NCBI GenBank assembly: GCA_033964015.1 | Contig: JAWWUD010000061.1 | Location: forward strand, 551,001-615,000 | Direction: 5' to 3' | From: Scolanthus callimorphus | Lineage: Eukaryota > Cnidaria > Anthozoa > Actiniaria > Edwardsiidae | Length of the DNA: 64,000 nucleotides | Shown: positions 12,301 through 22,167 of the stretch, one piece after another | Layout: every line of letters starts with the position of its first letter | Numbering within the stretch: position 1 is the stretch's first letter | Translations under genes and position numbers: made by a program | The notes under the pieces: generated by a model | The model's input: only the letters and a program-made list of their open reading frames with translations | What the model was told of the DNA's origin: nothing | Database searches by the model: none

Positions 12301-12570
12301 TATAACAGTCATACAAACTCTACATTTACTCTGGTTGCATTGTAAATTATTCCTGTAGGTTTTATTCAGAATTGGTGAATCACTTTGCGATTTGACTAAA
12401 GTCATATGAAATTCGCTATAATAACTTAAGCTTAAATACAAAATAACACAAAGTATAGTCGAAAACAATTGAAATTAAAATACCTATCAGTGAGCGCCCT
12501 TAACGGTTGTCTACTGAATTGTAGGCACTGACTTTTCAAACCGTTGAAAAGTTAATTCTGTTTTTGTAAA
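9311..12570. other. Interior of the CCATGG element, no gene
   Basis: No convincing coding sequence. It contains a two-hairpin MITE (10278-10682), AAT/ATT microsatellite (10380-10460) and a direct duplication of ~145 bp. In that duplication, 11234-11383 and 11908-12050 share GTTCCGTGCGATCTCTT and CTCACATTTCGCATTCACAT. Frames found here are short and AT-biased. Confidence 0.5.
10278..10682. mobile_element. Two-hairpin MITE, copy B2
   Basis: It is homologous to 41746-42090. The first hairpin has the stem GGTTTTTGTGATTTCC / GGAAATCACAAAAACC inside an outer AAGCAATTATTGG. After that come TTGTTTTATTATACATTG, a body with AGCCAATCAGAATTG, and the complementary arm CAATGTATAATAA. This copy carries an extra AAT microsatellite. 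Confidence 0.75.
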
Positions 12571-13232
12571 TATGACAGGGGGAGTGTTCACCATGGTCTA
12601 TCATGGTAGACCATGTTCTCTGCAGTTCTAGGCAACACTCAGGGAATCTTAAAAAAATTTATCAGTGTCCTTTTAAAAAGTCGCTTACTAAATTGTAGGC
12701 AGTACAAGTATTAATGCTATAAACATGTGAAGTATCACTTTTTGTAAATATGACTTGGTGATTGTTTACCATGGTCTACCATGGTGGACCATGATCTCTA
12801 AAGTCATAAGTTTAAACACTCAAAAACAGAAAAAAATGCTAAACAAAGTTGTAAAATTTGTATACTAAATTGATAGAGATGTTTTCATGCCAATAAAACA
12901 TAAATTTCTTAAAATCAAGGAATTCATTATTTTGACCATGGTCAACTGTGGACCATGGTCTATACAAAAAGTTGACCACAGTCAGTCACCATGGTTTAAG
13001 CACGGTCGACCATGGTAAACCATGGTTGACAGTGAAAAACCATGGTACCATGGTCAACGTGAGACTGGGGATTGTTGACACAGGTGTTCTTTTGTTCTTT
13101 ATTGCGGAGGAATATATTAAGATTGTTGACACAAGTGTTCCTTTGTATTCAACACGTGGCTGCGGTTTTCCACGCGGTCGTCTATTTTAAGAATGGTGTC
13201 ATTGTTTATCGACCTATTGTTATCAGAGTCAA

Positions 13233-13239
13233 TATAAGC
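13233..13239 (+). promoter_or_regulatory. TATA box in left TIR, for the PC4-like gene
   Basis: TATAAGC in the context GTCAATATAAGCAGAGCTCC lies ~65 nt before the PC4-like ATG. The right TIR has the same sequence on the - strand in front of the polymerase gene. Confidence 0.6.
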
Positions 13240-13297
13240 AGAGCTCCCGTGGCTCCAGTCATTCACGACCAACCATCCAGACCGATCACAGCTGAAG

Positions 13298-13755
13298 ATG
13301 GAAGCTCAATACAAGTTGGGTCAACGTGGTTACTGGGCCTGCGTCGCACGTTTCCGAGGGAAGACTCAAATACATATTCGCCGCTTTATCGAGACTCCAG
13401 ATAACAAAAGTTTCCTACAAAAGATGGTCTTACTTTAACCACGGAAGAATTCTTCGATCTTGAAAGAGCAACAAACGAGATGGAAGAGATGATTTACGAG
13501 TTCGAATACATTATCGATGAAACCCAACCGCCACCAAAGCGGCCTAAGCTAGAGCGTCAAGACGCTATTGTCAAGACCTCTGCCCTGCCCGAGGAACCCG
13601 CTGCAACACCGTCTACGGATTCTTTAGATCAGATGTTGAAAGAAGCAAGAAAGGAATCCTACAAATGTCGTGTTTGTGAGAGACCTATCTATTACGGAGT
13701 TCTTTGTGAAGCCTGCTCCACCGTCTGTGCCAATGACACTATAGACGAGAATTGA
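13298..13755 (+). pseudogene. PC4-like ssDNA-binding protein with zinc-ribbon tail (one frameshift)
   Basis: ATG at 13298 starts a frame whose first ~30 residues (KLGQRGYW, then VARFRGKTQIHIRRF) match the first half of the PC4/p15 coactivator fold. The second half (TKDGLTLTTEEFFDLE) continues in another frame, so one frameshift lies near 13400-13420. The C-terminus has a proline/acidic linker with a basic PPKRPKLER stretch, possibly a nuclear signal. It then has two Cys pairs (CRVC and CEAC, residues ~130-150), a likely zinc ribbon. PC4 proteins bind single-stranded DNA and act in transcription or replication. It is the first gene after the left TIR and is probably driven from it. The stop is TGA at 13753. 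The domain call is from pattern only. Confidence 0.7.
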
Positions 13756-14017
13756 ACTGAAACGGAACGAGAATTGAACTGATAAAAAAAAACATTTTAG
13801 TAAGGTTGAGAGACACTTATCTTTATTGTAGTCGACTGTTGTATTTATCGTATATTAAAGCATTAACCGGGATACCTTTGTTTTCTTTGATCGAAAGAGC
13901 GTGGTACTTAGTTATTATATAATATTAATATATGAATACATTATATGAAAACCGTCTATAAATACGAGTGCTTGTTCCCCCTACGTTCATTTCTAGCTTG
14001 ATCCCAGTGGAAGTTAC
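13756..14017. other. Intergenic spacer with next promoter
   Basis: AT-rich non-coding spacer between the PC4-like gene and the microprotein. It holds the TATA box at 13957. Confidence 0.5.
13957..13964 (+). promoter_or_regulatory. TATA box for the microprotein
   Basis: A consensus TATAAATA lies 54 nt before the microprotein ATG (14018). Confidence 0.6.
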
Positions 14018-14152
14018 ATGTTACTCCTCATGTTGGTTCTCATTATCTTACCTCTGTTGTACTGTTTGGCCCAAGATTACCTTGACCCCTTGAGAATGCT
14101 CAGCCCCCCGCGATGCAGTAGAGACTGCCCACTTTGTGAAAAGAATATCTAA
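14018..14152 (+). CDS. 44-aa hydrophobic Cys-containing microprotein
   Basis: A short intact frame runs from ATG 14018 to TAA 14150-14152. Residues 2-17 are almost all Leu/Val/Ile/Met (LLLMLVLIILPLLYC), a transmembrane helix or signal anchor. The short tail carries three cysteines and ends CSRDCPLCEKNI. It has its own TATA box and lies between PC4 and integrase. Its intactness in an otherwise broken element may simply reflect its length. I do not recognise a family. A small membrane protein of a virus-like element (envelope, exit or lysis role) is only a guess. Confidence 0.5.
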   Translation: MLLLMLVLIILPLLYCLAQDYLDPLRMLSPPRCSRDCPLCEKNI

Positions 14153-14171
14153 CACGATTGCCACTAAATGC

Positions 14172-14179
14172 TATAAAAG
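14172..14179 (+). promoter_or_regulatory. TATA box for integrase
   Basis: TATAAAAG lies ~160 nt before the first in-frame integrase ATG. The longer spacing leaves room for an unseen upstream start. Confidence 0.45.
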
Positions 14180-14568
14180 GCATCTCCTTTATAAACGTTC
14201 TCAGTCTGATATTACCTGCCATGGGATGCGGGTCTCCTGCCTCTCTCCCAAAGCTTTCGTTTCAAGATATTTTTAGAAGAGTACGTTGTATGCTAGCTTG
14301 CTGTGGTGGAAAAATTACCATTGAGCGCTCTGAGATTGATGGAGGACAAGATCGACGAGGAACTTCGGAAGATATACTACAGCCCCAAAAGCGGTTCCAC
14401 CTTTTCAGGCGTCGAAGCAGTTTTTCGTGCTGCGAAAAAGAAAGGACTAAAAAATGTTACTCGTCAACAAGTTCGAGACTGGTTGAAACAACAAAAAGCG
14501 TACCAATTTCACAAGCCTGTGAGGCATCACTTTAAACGTAACCCTGTCATTACCAGTGGTCCAAGCGT

Positions 14569-14599
14569 AATAATAATAAATAATAATAAATAATAATAA
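14569..14599. repeat. AATAAT microsatellite inside integrase
   Basis: The (TAA/AAT) tract introduces stop codons between the N-terminal domain and the catalytic core and seems to have replaced a few conserved codons there. Confidence 0.85.
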
Positions 14600-15074
14600 G
14601 CCGATTTGGTCGACCTTTCTTCTCTTAGTAGATTTAACAAAGGCTACAAGTATTTACTGACTTGTATTGATGTCTTTAGCAAGGTGGGATGGGCCATTCC
14701 TCTGAAAACCAAGACGGGACCAGAAATCACAGCCGCGTTTAAAAAGATTTTCAAGTCTCAGAAACCTAGGATCTTACAGACGGATAAGGGGTCTCAATTT
14801 TTAAACAAGACGTTTCAGGCTTACCTGAAGAAACAACATGTCCGATTTTTCACTACGCATAGCGAGACCAAAAGTTCAGTGGTGGAACGTTTCAATGGTA
14901 CCCTGAAATCTAAGATGTGGAAGTATTTCACTTACATCAGTATCTAGACGTCCTCCCTGAACTCTTGGAATCTTACAATCACGCCTACCACCGCAGTATA
15001 CGCATATGCGTCCGGTTGATGTAAACAAGAAAAATGAAAATCAAGTCTGGTATACGCTTTATGGAAAGACCCTT

Positions 15075-15958
15075 GTCAATGAGCTCCGACAGAATTATGC
15101 CGAGCTGAAGTGCAAAGTCGAGTCTATTATCGTTCCCGAACCTTGCGAAATCTCTCAACTTCGGGACCTAAATAAGTTACTTGAAAGGTCTGTTGAGTCA
15201 CTGAAACAAGAAAAGGATGCCCTACTGGTGGCGCTTAGGTTGGTTTCAACCGAACCGCCGTCCTCTGCCTTCTCGGCTGACGGTTTTCGCGAGTCGGTTC
15301 CACCTGTTGTTCAAGAACTAGCGTCAACTAGTGCCCAGTTAAATAATATCCGGTCAAGTTCAAAGGAAGCAAAGGTTTCGACCTCCTCTAAGTCTTCAAA
15401 AAACAAGAAAAAGCATCTGCTGGTCGTCTATTATCCGAAATTATTGAGGATGAAACCGCCGCTCAACAACCTAAGCGTGTCGTCATTGTAGGCGACTCTG
15501 TAGTTAAATTCGTTCAGGGCCATAGACTTTCTACTGCAAATACCAAAGTCTCCGTACATTCTTTTGGAGGAAGTACAGTTGAAGACATGACAGATTATAT
15601 TCAACCGTTTCTCAGGAGAAAGCCCGACGAAGTTATTTTCCATGTTGGGACGAATAATCTGTCTACTGATGAACCCTTAGAAATTGCTAACAAAATTGTT
15701 GGTTTAGCAAAGCTGGCTCAAGATTCTTCAATCAAGGTAACGCTTTCTTCTATTACTACTCGTGATAGAAAAAATGAAAACTTTAAAGCCAAGATTAATC
15801 GTGTCAATAATTATCTCAAGGACTTTGCAAACAATAATGACTATGGTTTCATCAACAACGATAACATTGAGCCAAATTGCTTAAACAAGAGTCTCCTACA
15901 TATAAATTCTGAAGGCACTCGTAAGCTAACTGATAATTTTAAAGCTCATATAAGTAAG
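15075..15958 (+). pseudogene. LINE ORF1: coiled coil plus SGNH esterase
   Basis: The first part (15075-15430) is Leu/Lys/Glu-rich with heptad-like spacing (LRDLNKLLERSVESLKQEK), a coiled coil. After a frameshift near 15420, the second part has VVIVGDSVVKF (GDS nucleophile block), HVGTNNLS and a late histidine in LLHINSEGTRKL. These are the blocks of the SGNH esterase found in CR1/L2 ORF1 proteins. It ends at TGA ~15959. It likely acts in RNP assembly; this copy is broken by the frameshift. Confidence 0.75.
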
Positions 15959-15989
15959 TGATTGCTTTGTCACAAGGAGGCCGTACCTT

Positions 15990-18866
15990 TACCCCCTTAT
16001 ATTATTACAAGTAATCCACCCTATGAGTTTTTTCCTAGTTGTCGTGGTTTTAAAATTGCTTGTTTAAATATTAATAGCCTCTCACTTCATAATGACGAGC
16101 TCCGGATCGTTTTGGACGAGAAACGTCTTGATGTATTAATGAAGCTAAACTCGATGATAATGTTAGCGATGGAGAATTAGCCATTGAGGGTTATGATATT
16201 GTGCGGCGTGATAGGAAAGAAAACGGACGGAATGGGGGTGGTGTCTGTTTTTATATTCGCTCAAATATTGATTATATCGCTCGTAATGACTTAAGTTCTG
16301 AGATTTTAGAGATTCTCTCGATTGAGATCAGGAAGCCTAGCGCTAACCCTTCATTATAACAACTTGGTACAGACCACCTGATTCTCTAGTTGAGTTGTTT
16401 TCGATTTTTGAAGCCTATATTGGCAAACTTGATTCTGAGGGTCTTGAGCATATAATTTTAGGAGACATGAATGCAAATTATCTTGCACCCACCGACTCTA
16501 CTACAAAGGCGCTCTTGAATGTTACTGATATTTATAATTTAAAACAGTTGATTAGTGAGCCCACTCGTATTACTGACAAAAGTAGTAAAGCAATAGATCT
16601 CATTTTCACCAATCATCCAGAGAGCGTGGTTTGTAGTGGGGTATCCCATCTGGGCATTAGTGATCACAGCCTGATATATGTTTATCGTAAGTTAGCCATT
16701 CCTCCTGTGTCTAAAGGTATTAATACTGTTATAATGCGTGATTTTAAACATTTTGATAGGGAGAGTTTTCGCTATGATCTGTTATCCTCTTTATCCTCGG
16801 GCAATATTATTGGCACGACTGACCCGAATGTGATGTGGTCCGAGTGGAAGTCATCTTTTTTGAACATCTGTAATAAGCACGCTCCCATTCGTACCAAACG
16901 CACCCGTGCCTGAAAGAGTCCCTGGATAAATAGTGAACTTAAAAAACTCATTCATTCCAAGAAATGTCTTAAAATAAAAGCCACCCAGTCCAATAAACCA
17001 GCTGACTGGAGTGCATATAGGACTTTTAGAAACCAAGTTCATGAAAAAATAAGAAACGCTAAAAACTTGTATTATACAAATTCTTTTAGAACTTTTGAGG
17101 GGAATTCTCGTAAAACGTGGCAAACAATTAATCAGTTAACTGGCCGTAAAAGTAATAAGGCTGCAATCAATAGTGTAAATGTCAATGGCGAAGTGATGAG
17201 TGGTCCAGCCCATGTCGCTGAGGTCTTTAATACTTATTTTTCTGAGATAGGTCCTGAGCTTGCTAAATGTGTAAAGGAAGTAGATTGTTGTTTTGATGAC
17301 TATTTATCACCTACTGAGAAATGCTTCCATTTGCAACAAACCAATAGCCAGCAAGTACTGTCTCTTTTGTCTAAGTTATCGAAGACCAAGGCGACTGGGC
17401 TGGACAACATTTCTGCCAGACTTTTAAGGGAGTGCACTGATCTTATTGCCAGACCACTCTGTGCTATTTTTAACCAATCTGTCATCACTGGCGTTTTTCC
17501 TACAGAATGGAAAAACGCCAGAGTAATTCCGCTTTATAAAAACTCTGGGGAAAGATCTGATTTGTCTAATTATCGACCTATTTCAATCATTCCTGCCATT
17601 GCCAAGGTTTTTGAACGTATTGTATACAATCAGTTTTATGCATACCTTAATGATAATAACTTAATTACCAGTTGTCAGTCTGGCTTTAGATCTATGCACT
17701 CTACTGTTACAGCCTTATTGGAAGCCACTGATTCATGGTCGTTAAACATTGATAGGGGTTGTGTTAATGCTGTTGTTTTTCTGGATCTCAAAGAGGCCTT
17801 CGACACAGTTGACCATAATATTCTTTTGTCAAAGTTGCGTTATTTTGGCCTTCATGGCACAACTTTACAGTGGTTTGCCTCGCACCTGGGTAATCGTTCT
17901 CAGGTATGTCAGGTTAACGGTCAAAATTCTTCACCAGCTTTTGTGAAGTGTGGGGTCCCCCAGGGAACAATTCTTGGCCCACTGTTGTTTTTACTCTATA
18001 TTAATGACCTGCCAAACTGCTTGTTGCACTCCCAGCCGAGAATGTACGCTGATGATACCAGTATAACGTTTGCCAGCGACGACCTGGGGGTCATCAATGT
18101 GCATATGAATGAGGACCTGGACGGTATTAATAAATGGCTAGCCGCAAATAAGTTGACACTTAATATGACTAAAACTGAGTTTCTTCTCATTGGCTCCTGG
18201 CAAAGATTAGCGCACCTACCGGGTTCTCCTAGTCTTGCTATTGATGGCACTCCGGTCAGTCAAGTACCTTGTACGAAATCACTTGGTGTCATGATCGATA
18301 AAAATCTTGGCTGGGAGGAACATATTAATAGTATATCTAAAAAGATTTCTTCTGGCATTGGTGCCATTAAACGTATTCGGTCTGTTGTTCCCCGCGAGAC
18401 CCTGCTTACTACGTACAATGCTATTGTCCAACCACATTTCGACTATTGCAGTACTGTTTGGGGTGACTGTGCCGGGGGCCTTAGTGATAAGCTCCAGAAG
18501 CTCCAGAATCGCGCTGCGCGTATCATAACCTTCTCTAGCTACGATACCAGTGCCGTTACGCTATTTCGAGAGCTTGGTTGGTTTAATTTGAGTGATCAAC
18601 GCAAAGTAACTAAATCACTATTTATGTACAAAACACTCAATAACCTTACTCCGAGCTATCTCACTTCCAAATTCTCCTGGCGAGACAATTCTTGTTATAA
18701 TTTAAGGAATTCTGAAAACAAGTTAACGGTGCCGCTCCCTCGTACTGAGTATGGCAAACGAAGCTTTAGTTACAGTGGAGCGGCACTGTGGAATGATTTA
18801 CCAGTTGAATTGAGGCGATCTCCATCGCTAACTAAATTTAAAGACGGGGTCACGCACGGCCTCTAA
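15990..18866 (+). pseudogene. LINE ORF2: AP endonuclease and reverse transcriptase
   Basis: The endonuclease starts with ACLNINSLSLHNDELR. It continues with GGGVCFYIRSNIDY, ILGDMNANY and ISDHSLIYV, the APE-type blocks, across frame breaks near 16150 and 16330. A TGA at 16912-16914 interrupts. The reverse transcriptase (17067-18866, about 600 codons, open) shows KATGLDNISARLL, LSNYRPISIIP, QSGFRSMHST, VFLDLKEAFDTVDH, CGVPQGTILGP and the catalytic YADD box. Overall similarity is to CR1/L2 within the Jockey group. Confidence 0.9.
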
Positions 18867-19478
18867 GTGACACGGCATCCTTGAAAAGCAGGGTTTATTA
18901 TTATTATTATTATTATTATTCATATTATATATTTATATATTTGTAGTATTTTTTTTCCTTTGTATATTTGTAAATAGATTTCTCGAGTATTATTATAGTC
19001 TCTACCTGAAGGTTCTACCGTGTATAAATAAAGCTTTTACTTACTTACTTACTTACTTACTCTTAAAACCCCTGTGCGATTCAAATTCCAAGTCGGCGAC
19101 CGGGTCCGCGTGAGTATCGCCAAGAAGATCTTTGATAAAGGGTACAAAGCCAACTGGAGCACCGAAATCTTTACCATCGCAGAACGCATTCCTAGACGAC
19201 CTCCTGTTTATCGATTAAAAGATGACTTGCAAGAAATTTGAGTGGTGTTTTTTTATGGAGTAGAACTCCAGAAGATTGAGAAAACTGATGACGTATACAA
19301 AATAGAAAAAGTGTTGGGCAAACGAAAAAGAGAAGGAAAAGTAGAATACCTCGTGAAATGGCTTGGTTACCCAAGTAAATTTAATTCTTACATCCCTGCT
19401 AGTGAAATAAAACGGTTGTGAAATAAAGCATATATTCAAGTAACTCGTAGATGGACTCGTCATTTGTCGCTGCTCGCC

Positions 19479-20093
19479 ATGGAGAACACACAGTTTTATC
19501 TCCACCTCCCCTCTGACAGTAGCATGGAACTGTTTCCCGACAACACTTTAACAGAATAATATTATTATCGGGTCCAGCTCCCTCAGCGAATTCAACTGGG
19601 AGAAGACTTTCAAGTCGCATTAACGGAAGTACAATATCCCCACACGTGGAATAATGTCCACTCAACTGATGAATTTAACCATTTCTATATCCGTGAAGGG
19701 GCGTTGCCCACAGCTTGTGCTGTACCGCCAGGACATAACCCCTCTGTTGAAGCCTTGGTGCAAGCTATGAATAGCGAAATTCTATCAAACTCAAAGAGTG
19801 GTCTAAAGTTAACCTACAATACACTCTCACGAAAGGTTACACTTCATATGCCACAAAATACAAGTGTGATATTTAAACAAGGATTGGCGGAGCTGTTAGG
19901 GCTTGAGCCTGTTAAGATTTACACCAAAACCACCACTGCAGCCCGAGAAGTAGATTTAGAACACGGATTCCACAACCTTTACATTTACTGTGATATCATC
20001 AAGAGTCAATTTGTGGGTGATGTTCGAGTTCCCTTGCTACGAGTTATTCAGTGGAAGGAAAAGATGGGGAACGCGTTACATGAACATTTCTGA
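19479..20093 (+). pseudogene. Conserved Polinton structural-type protein (one in-frame stop)
   Basis: ATG at 19479 (GCCATGG context) opens with FYLHLPSDSSMELFPDNTL. A TAA at 19557 follows, beside a TATTATTAT run. The same frame then continues to TGA 20091-20093, including ALTEVQYPHTWNN and a glycine-rich LAELLGLEP segment. Proteins with this FYxxLPSxSSM...YPHTW pattern are frequent next to capsid genes in metazoan Polintons. I recognise the family and suspect a minor capsid or vertex component, but the precise role is inference. A gene here, after integrase and before the core and capsid genes, fits a structural role. Confidence 0.6.
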
Positions 20094-20145
20094 ATCCGCA
20101 GTACCTACCGGTCAGCAGAAACGAACTGGACACGATCGAGGTCAA

Positions 20146-20151
20146 TATAAG
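20146..20151 (+). promoter_or_regulatory. TATA box for the core-like protein
   Basis: GTCAATATAAGGCGCTCC resembles the TIR promoter (GTCAATATAAGCAGAGCTCC) and lies ~90 nt before the ATG at 20241. Confidence 0.55.
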
Positions 20152-20240
20152 GCGCTCCACTAGCCAGGCCGTGCCATTTGCCATTAGGCGTCTGTTCATC
20201 ACACTACATTTCCGCAGAGCGTCTCCATACTTTCAGTAAC

Positions 20241-20675
20241 ATGGGCCGCGACTTTTACAAGACTTATTACTTGAACCAAGCTCAACAAAAAGGTGGAAAC
20301 CTTCCTGCATTTCATGGTTCCCCTTATCAACGAGGGTATGGCTTAGGCTCTATCCTCAAGGGCTTATTCCGTTGGGCCGTACCCAAAGTATCTGCAGCAG
20401 CTAAATCCGTTGGAAGAGCAGCTTTAAAGGAAGGTGTAGGACTCGCCCAGGATGTCATGGCGGGAAAAGACTTGAAAGAGTCGGCACTGAGTCGAGGTAA
20501 ACAGATTGGAAACCGAGCAATCGAAGACATAAAGTCCCAGAATGCTACGCAAACTGGGCAGGGTCGAAAAGGAAGAAAGAGAAAAGCCCCAGCCAAGTCA
20601 AATCAGTCTACTAAGAGACAGGAGACACCTCCGAAGAAACGAAAGTACGCCATCTACCGTGGCACACTTCCCTGA
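20241..20675 (+). CDS. Basic core-like protein with amphipathic glycine-rich segment
   Basis: ATG 20241 (MGRDFYKTYYLNQAQ) starts an intact 144-codon frame. An upstream extension to 20178 would need a TTG start, so I prefer 20241. Residues ~25-60 contain GYGLGSILKGLFRWAVP followed by an alanine-rich helix, an amphipathic profile. The C-terminal third is strongly basic (GRKGRKRKAPAKS, PPKKRKYA), with an NLS-like PPKKRK. This layout recalls adenovirus pVI/pX-type core proteins and the matching Polinton gene upstream of the major capsid protein. DNA condensation or membrane activity is inferred from composition. It has its own TATA box. Confidence 0.65.
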   Translation: MGRDFYKTYYLNQAQQKGGNLPAFHGSPYQRGYGLGSILKGLFRWAVPKVSAAAKSVGRAALKEGVGLAQDVMAGKDLKESALSRGKQIGNRAIEDIKSQNATQTGQGRKGRKRKAPAKSNQSTKRQETPPKKRKYAIYRGTLP

Positions 20676-20807
20676 TTTCGTAATGAACTGCCTTTCTGAC
20701 TCCGGAGTTATTTATCGACGAATTAGAATACACAATCAGAAGAACCAACCATTCTTATGAAAAGACCCAGAATGCAACGGGGGCGTAAGCAGGAGCGGTC
20801 AAGAAGG

Positions 20808-20816
20808 TATATAAAG
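20808..20816 (+). promoter_or_regulatory. TATA box for the major capsid gene
   Basis: TATATAAAG lies ~84 nt before the capsid ATG at 20900. Confidence 0.6.
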
Positions 20817-20899
20817 GAACGATCCGAGCGAAACCATTCATTCTGTTTTATCCAAGAGACAGTCAACATCTCCCAAGAAAGGAATACAAAAAGCCTACC

Positions 20900-22167
20900 A
20901 TGGCGCATCCCACTAGATCCTCCGAATGCACCAAATCCGAGTTGGATCTATTCTTAGCTCCAAGTGTTCAGACGGCGATCGAGAAGAGTCAAGTTATCGA
21001 ACACTTTCCTGTCTCAAATTTATCCGATACAGGTCCTGTTGAATTTAATATCTCTGGGAGTGGGGATGAGATGATTGATCTGCGACAAGCTTGGTTATAC
21101 ATTGTAGCCAAAGTAACCAAAGCCGATGGAGGTGATCCGATGAGGTTGATGAGGCCGATGAGGTTGGTCCAGTCAATCTTTTTCTCCAAGCGCACTTTTC
21201 CCAAGTATATCTGACAATAAACGATAAAGTCGTCTCTTCCTCCACCAACACCAACCCCTACCGAGCGATGATAACCACGTTATTGACCTATGGGTCTGAC
21301 GCCAAGAAATCGCAATTGAGCGGTGAGCTATTTTACAAAGACACCCCTGGTAAAATGGACGTAAATAATCCTTTGGCTGCAGCGGGAGTAAGAAACGATG
21401 GTCTGTCCCAGCGCTATGCGCATATCAAGAAAAAAGCGTCAGTTGAACTCATGGGACCTTTGCACCTGGACCTATTTCACCAAGATTGTCTACTCTTGAA
21501 CGGCGTCACTGTGCGCGTTAGGCTCAATCGCAGTAAGAACGCCTTTTGTCTCGTGTCTCCTACTGGTGGAGCGGACTTTAGAGTCAAAATCCTCGAGGCC
21601 AAACTGTCCGTGCGCAAAGTCAAACTGACTAACGAAGCCTTTTTAGGGCTCACCGGCGCCCTGGAAAAAGTTCCCACCAGACCAGACGATGTCTTTCTAG
21701 GCTCTATTCCAAGGCGTCTCTTCCTAGGCTTTGTGGAAAATGCTGCTTTTGTGGGGGATTTCGACAAGAATCCCTTTAATTTTAAGCATTTTAAAGCTAC
21801 GCAAGTGGGAGTTTATATCAATGGAGAGGCCACGCCCATGAAAGCCCTTGAACTCAATTTTGACCAAAAGAAGTATTTGGAAGGGTACACAAGTCTGTTT
21901 CATGGTTCAGGGACCTTGTTCCACGACAAAGGGAATCAAATCACACGAGATGAGTACAGTGGTGGCTACGCCTTATTTGGGTTTGATTTGAGCCCAGATC
22001 TCTCCGCTGGTCCGCACGTCTCCCCTATAAAACAGGGCAACGTTCGTATCGGAGTTCAGTTCGGGGAAGGACTGCCAGCCACAGTGAACTGCATCCTGTA
22101 CGCCGAATTCGACTCGCTTATAGAGATTGACTCTAATCGGAGCGTGACCTACAACTGGAACTCATGA
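20900..22167 (+). pseudogene. MCP: Polinton major capsid protein (double jelly-roll), frameshifted
   Basis: The ATG in ACCATGG at 20900 opens a frame with IEKSQVIEHFPVSN and FNISGSGDEMIDLRQAWLYI, typical of the capsid N-terminus. A frameshift lies at ~21140-21165 in a run of GATGAGG-type repeats. The rest (21165-22167) includes YGSDAKKSQLSGELFYKD, MGPLHLDLFHQD and VRVRLNRSKNAF, characteristic of the adenovirus-hexon-like Polinton capsid. About 420 codons in total is a normal length. The stop TGA overlaps the protease ATG. One frameshift destroys the product. Confidence 0.88.

Larger units (their letters stand above)
8839..13070. mobile_element. 4.2-kb non-autonomous element with CCATGG subterminal arrays
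   Basis: Perfect 12-bp inverted ends (CCCCAGTCTCAC and GTGAGACTGGGG) bound it. The intact right TIR shows the empty site GGTTGATTGTTGAC, so AT (8837-8838, 13071-13072) is a 2-bp duplication. Both ends carry dense CCATGG palindromes, usually as GACCATGGTCGACC or AACCATGGTC: about 18 in 8849-9310 and about 10 in 12580-13060. Dense subterminal repeats are typical of transposase-binding arrays (CMC/EnSpm-like and others). The interior is non-coding. The superfamily is unresolved. Confidence 0.8.
8606..13265. repeat. Polinton left TIR, split by a nested element
   Basis: The TIR is 8606-8838 plus 13073-~13265, about 426 bp without the insertion. It holds internal short repeats: GGCAGGAATACTAATTTTC, and TTGTTGACACAGGTGTTC followed by TTTGTTCTTTATTGCGG. 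Its inner end, GTCAATATAAGCAGAGCTCC, is a TATA-type promoter shared with the right TIR. Confidence 0.9.
15066..19064 (+). mobile_element. CR1/L2-type LINE inserted in integrase
   Basis: A ~4-kb non-LTR retrotransposon lies in the same orientation as the integrase. It encodes an ORF1 with a coiled coil and a CR1-type esterase, an endonuclease and a reverse transcriptase. Its 3' end has a TTA repeat (18897), an ATAAAGC motif and a TTAC tail (19036-19061). AAAGACCCTTGT at the left and AAAACCCCTGTG at the right are a candidate imperfect 12-bp target duplication. It may be 5'-truncated, since ORF1 starts abruptly at the junction. Several frame breaks show it is dead. Confidence 0.85.
14339..19421 (+). 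pseudogene. INT: Polinton retroviral-type integrase with chromodomain, split by a LINE
   Basis: The first good ATG is 14339. The N-terminal part (14339-14580) has the Polinton pattern YYSPKSGSTFSGVEAVFRAA and HKPVRHHFKRN. An AATAAT microsatellite (14569-14599) breaks the frame. The catalytic core follows (14606-14947): D in CIDVFSK, D in QTDKGSQF and E in SSVVERFNG, the DDE triad. A frame change near 14940 follows, then the linker to ~15066, where a LINE is inserted. The frame resumes at ~19065 (FKFQVGDRVRVS). A TGA at 19239 interrupts, then a C-terminal chromodomain (YKIEKVLG, EYLVKWLGYP) ends at TGA 19419-19421, overlapped by AATAAA. It would integrate the element DNA; this copy cannot. Confidence 0.9.

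Noticed and set aside
14158..14535. 125-residue + frame over the integrase start
   Set aside because: Shifted frame over the conserved integrase N-terminus; no domain.
20178..20240. N-terminal extension of the core-like protein
   Set aside because: Needs a TTG start; ATG 20241 follows the TATA box at a sensible distance and begins the conserved part.
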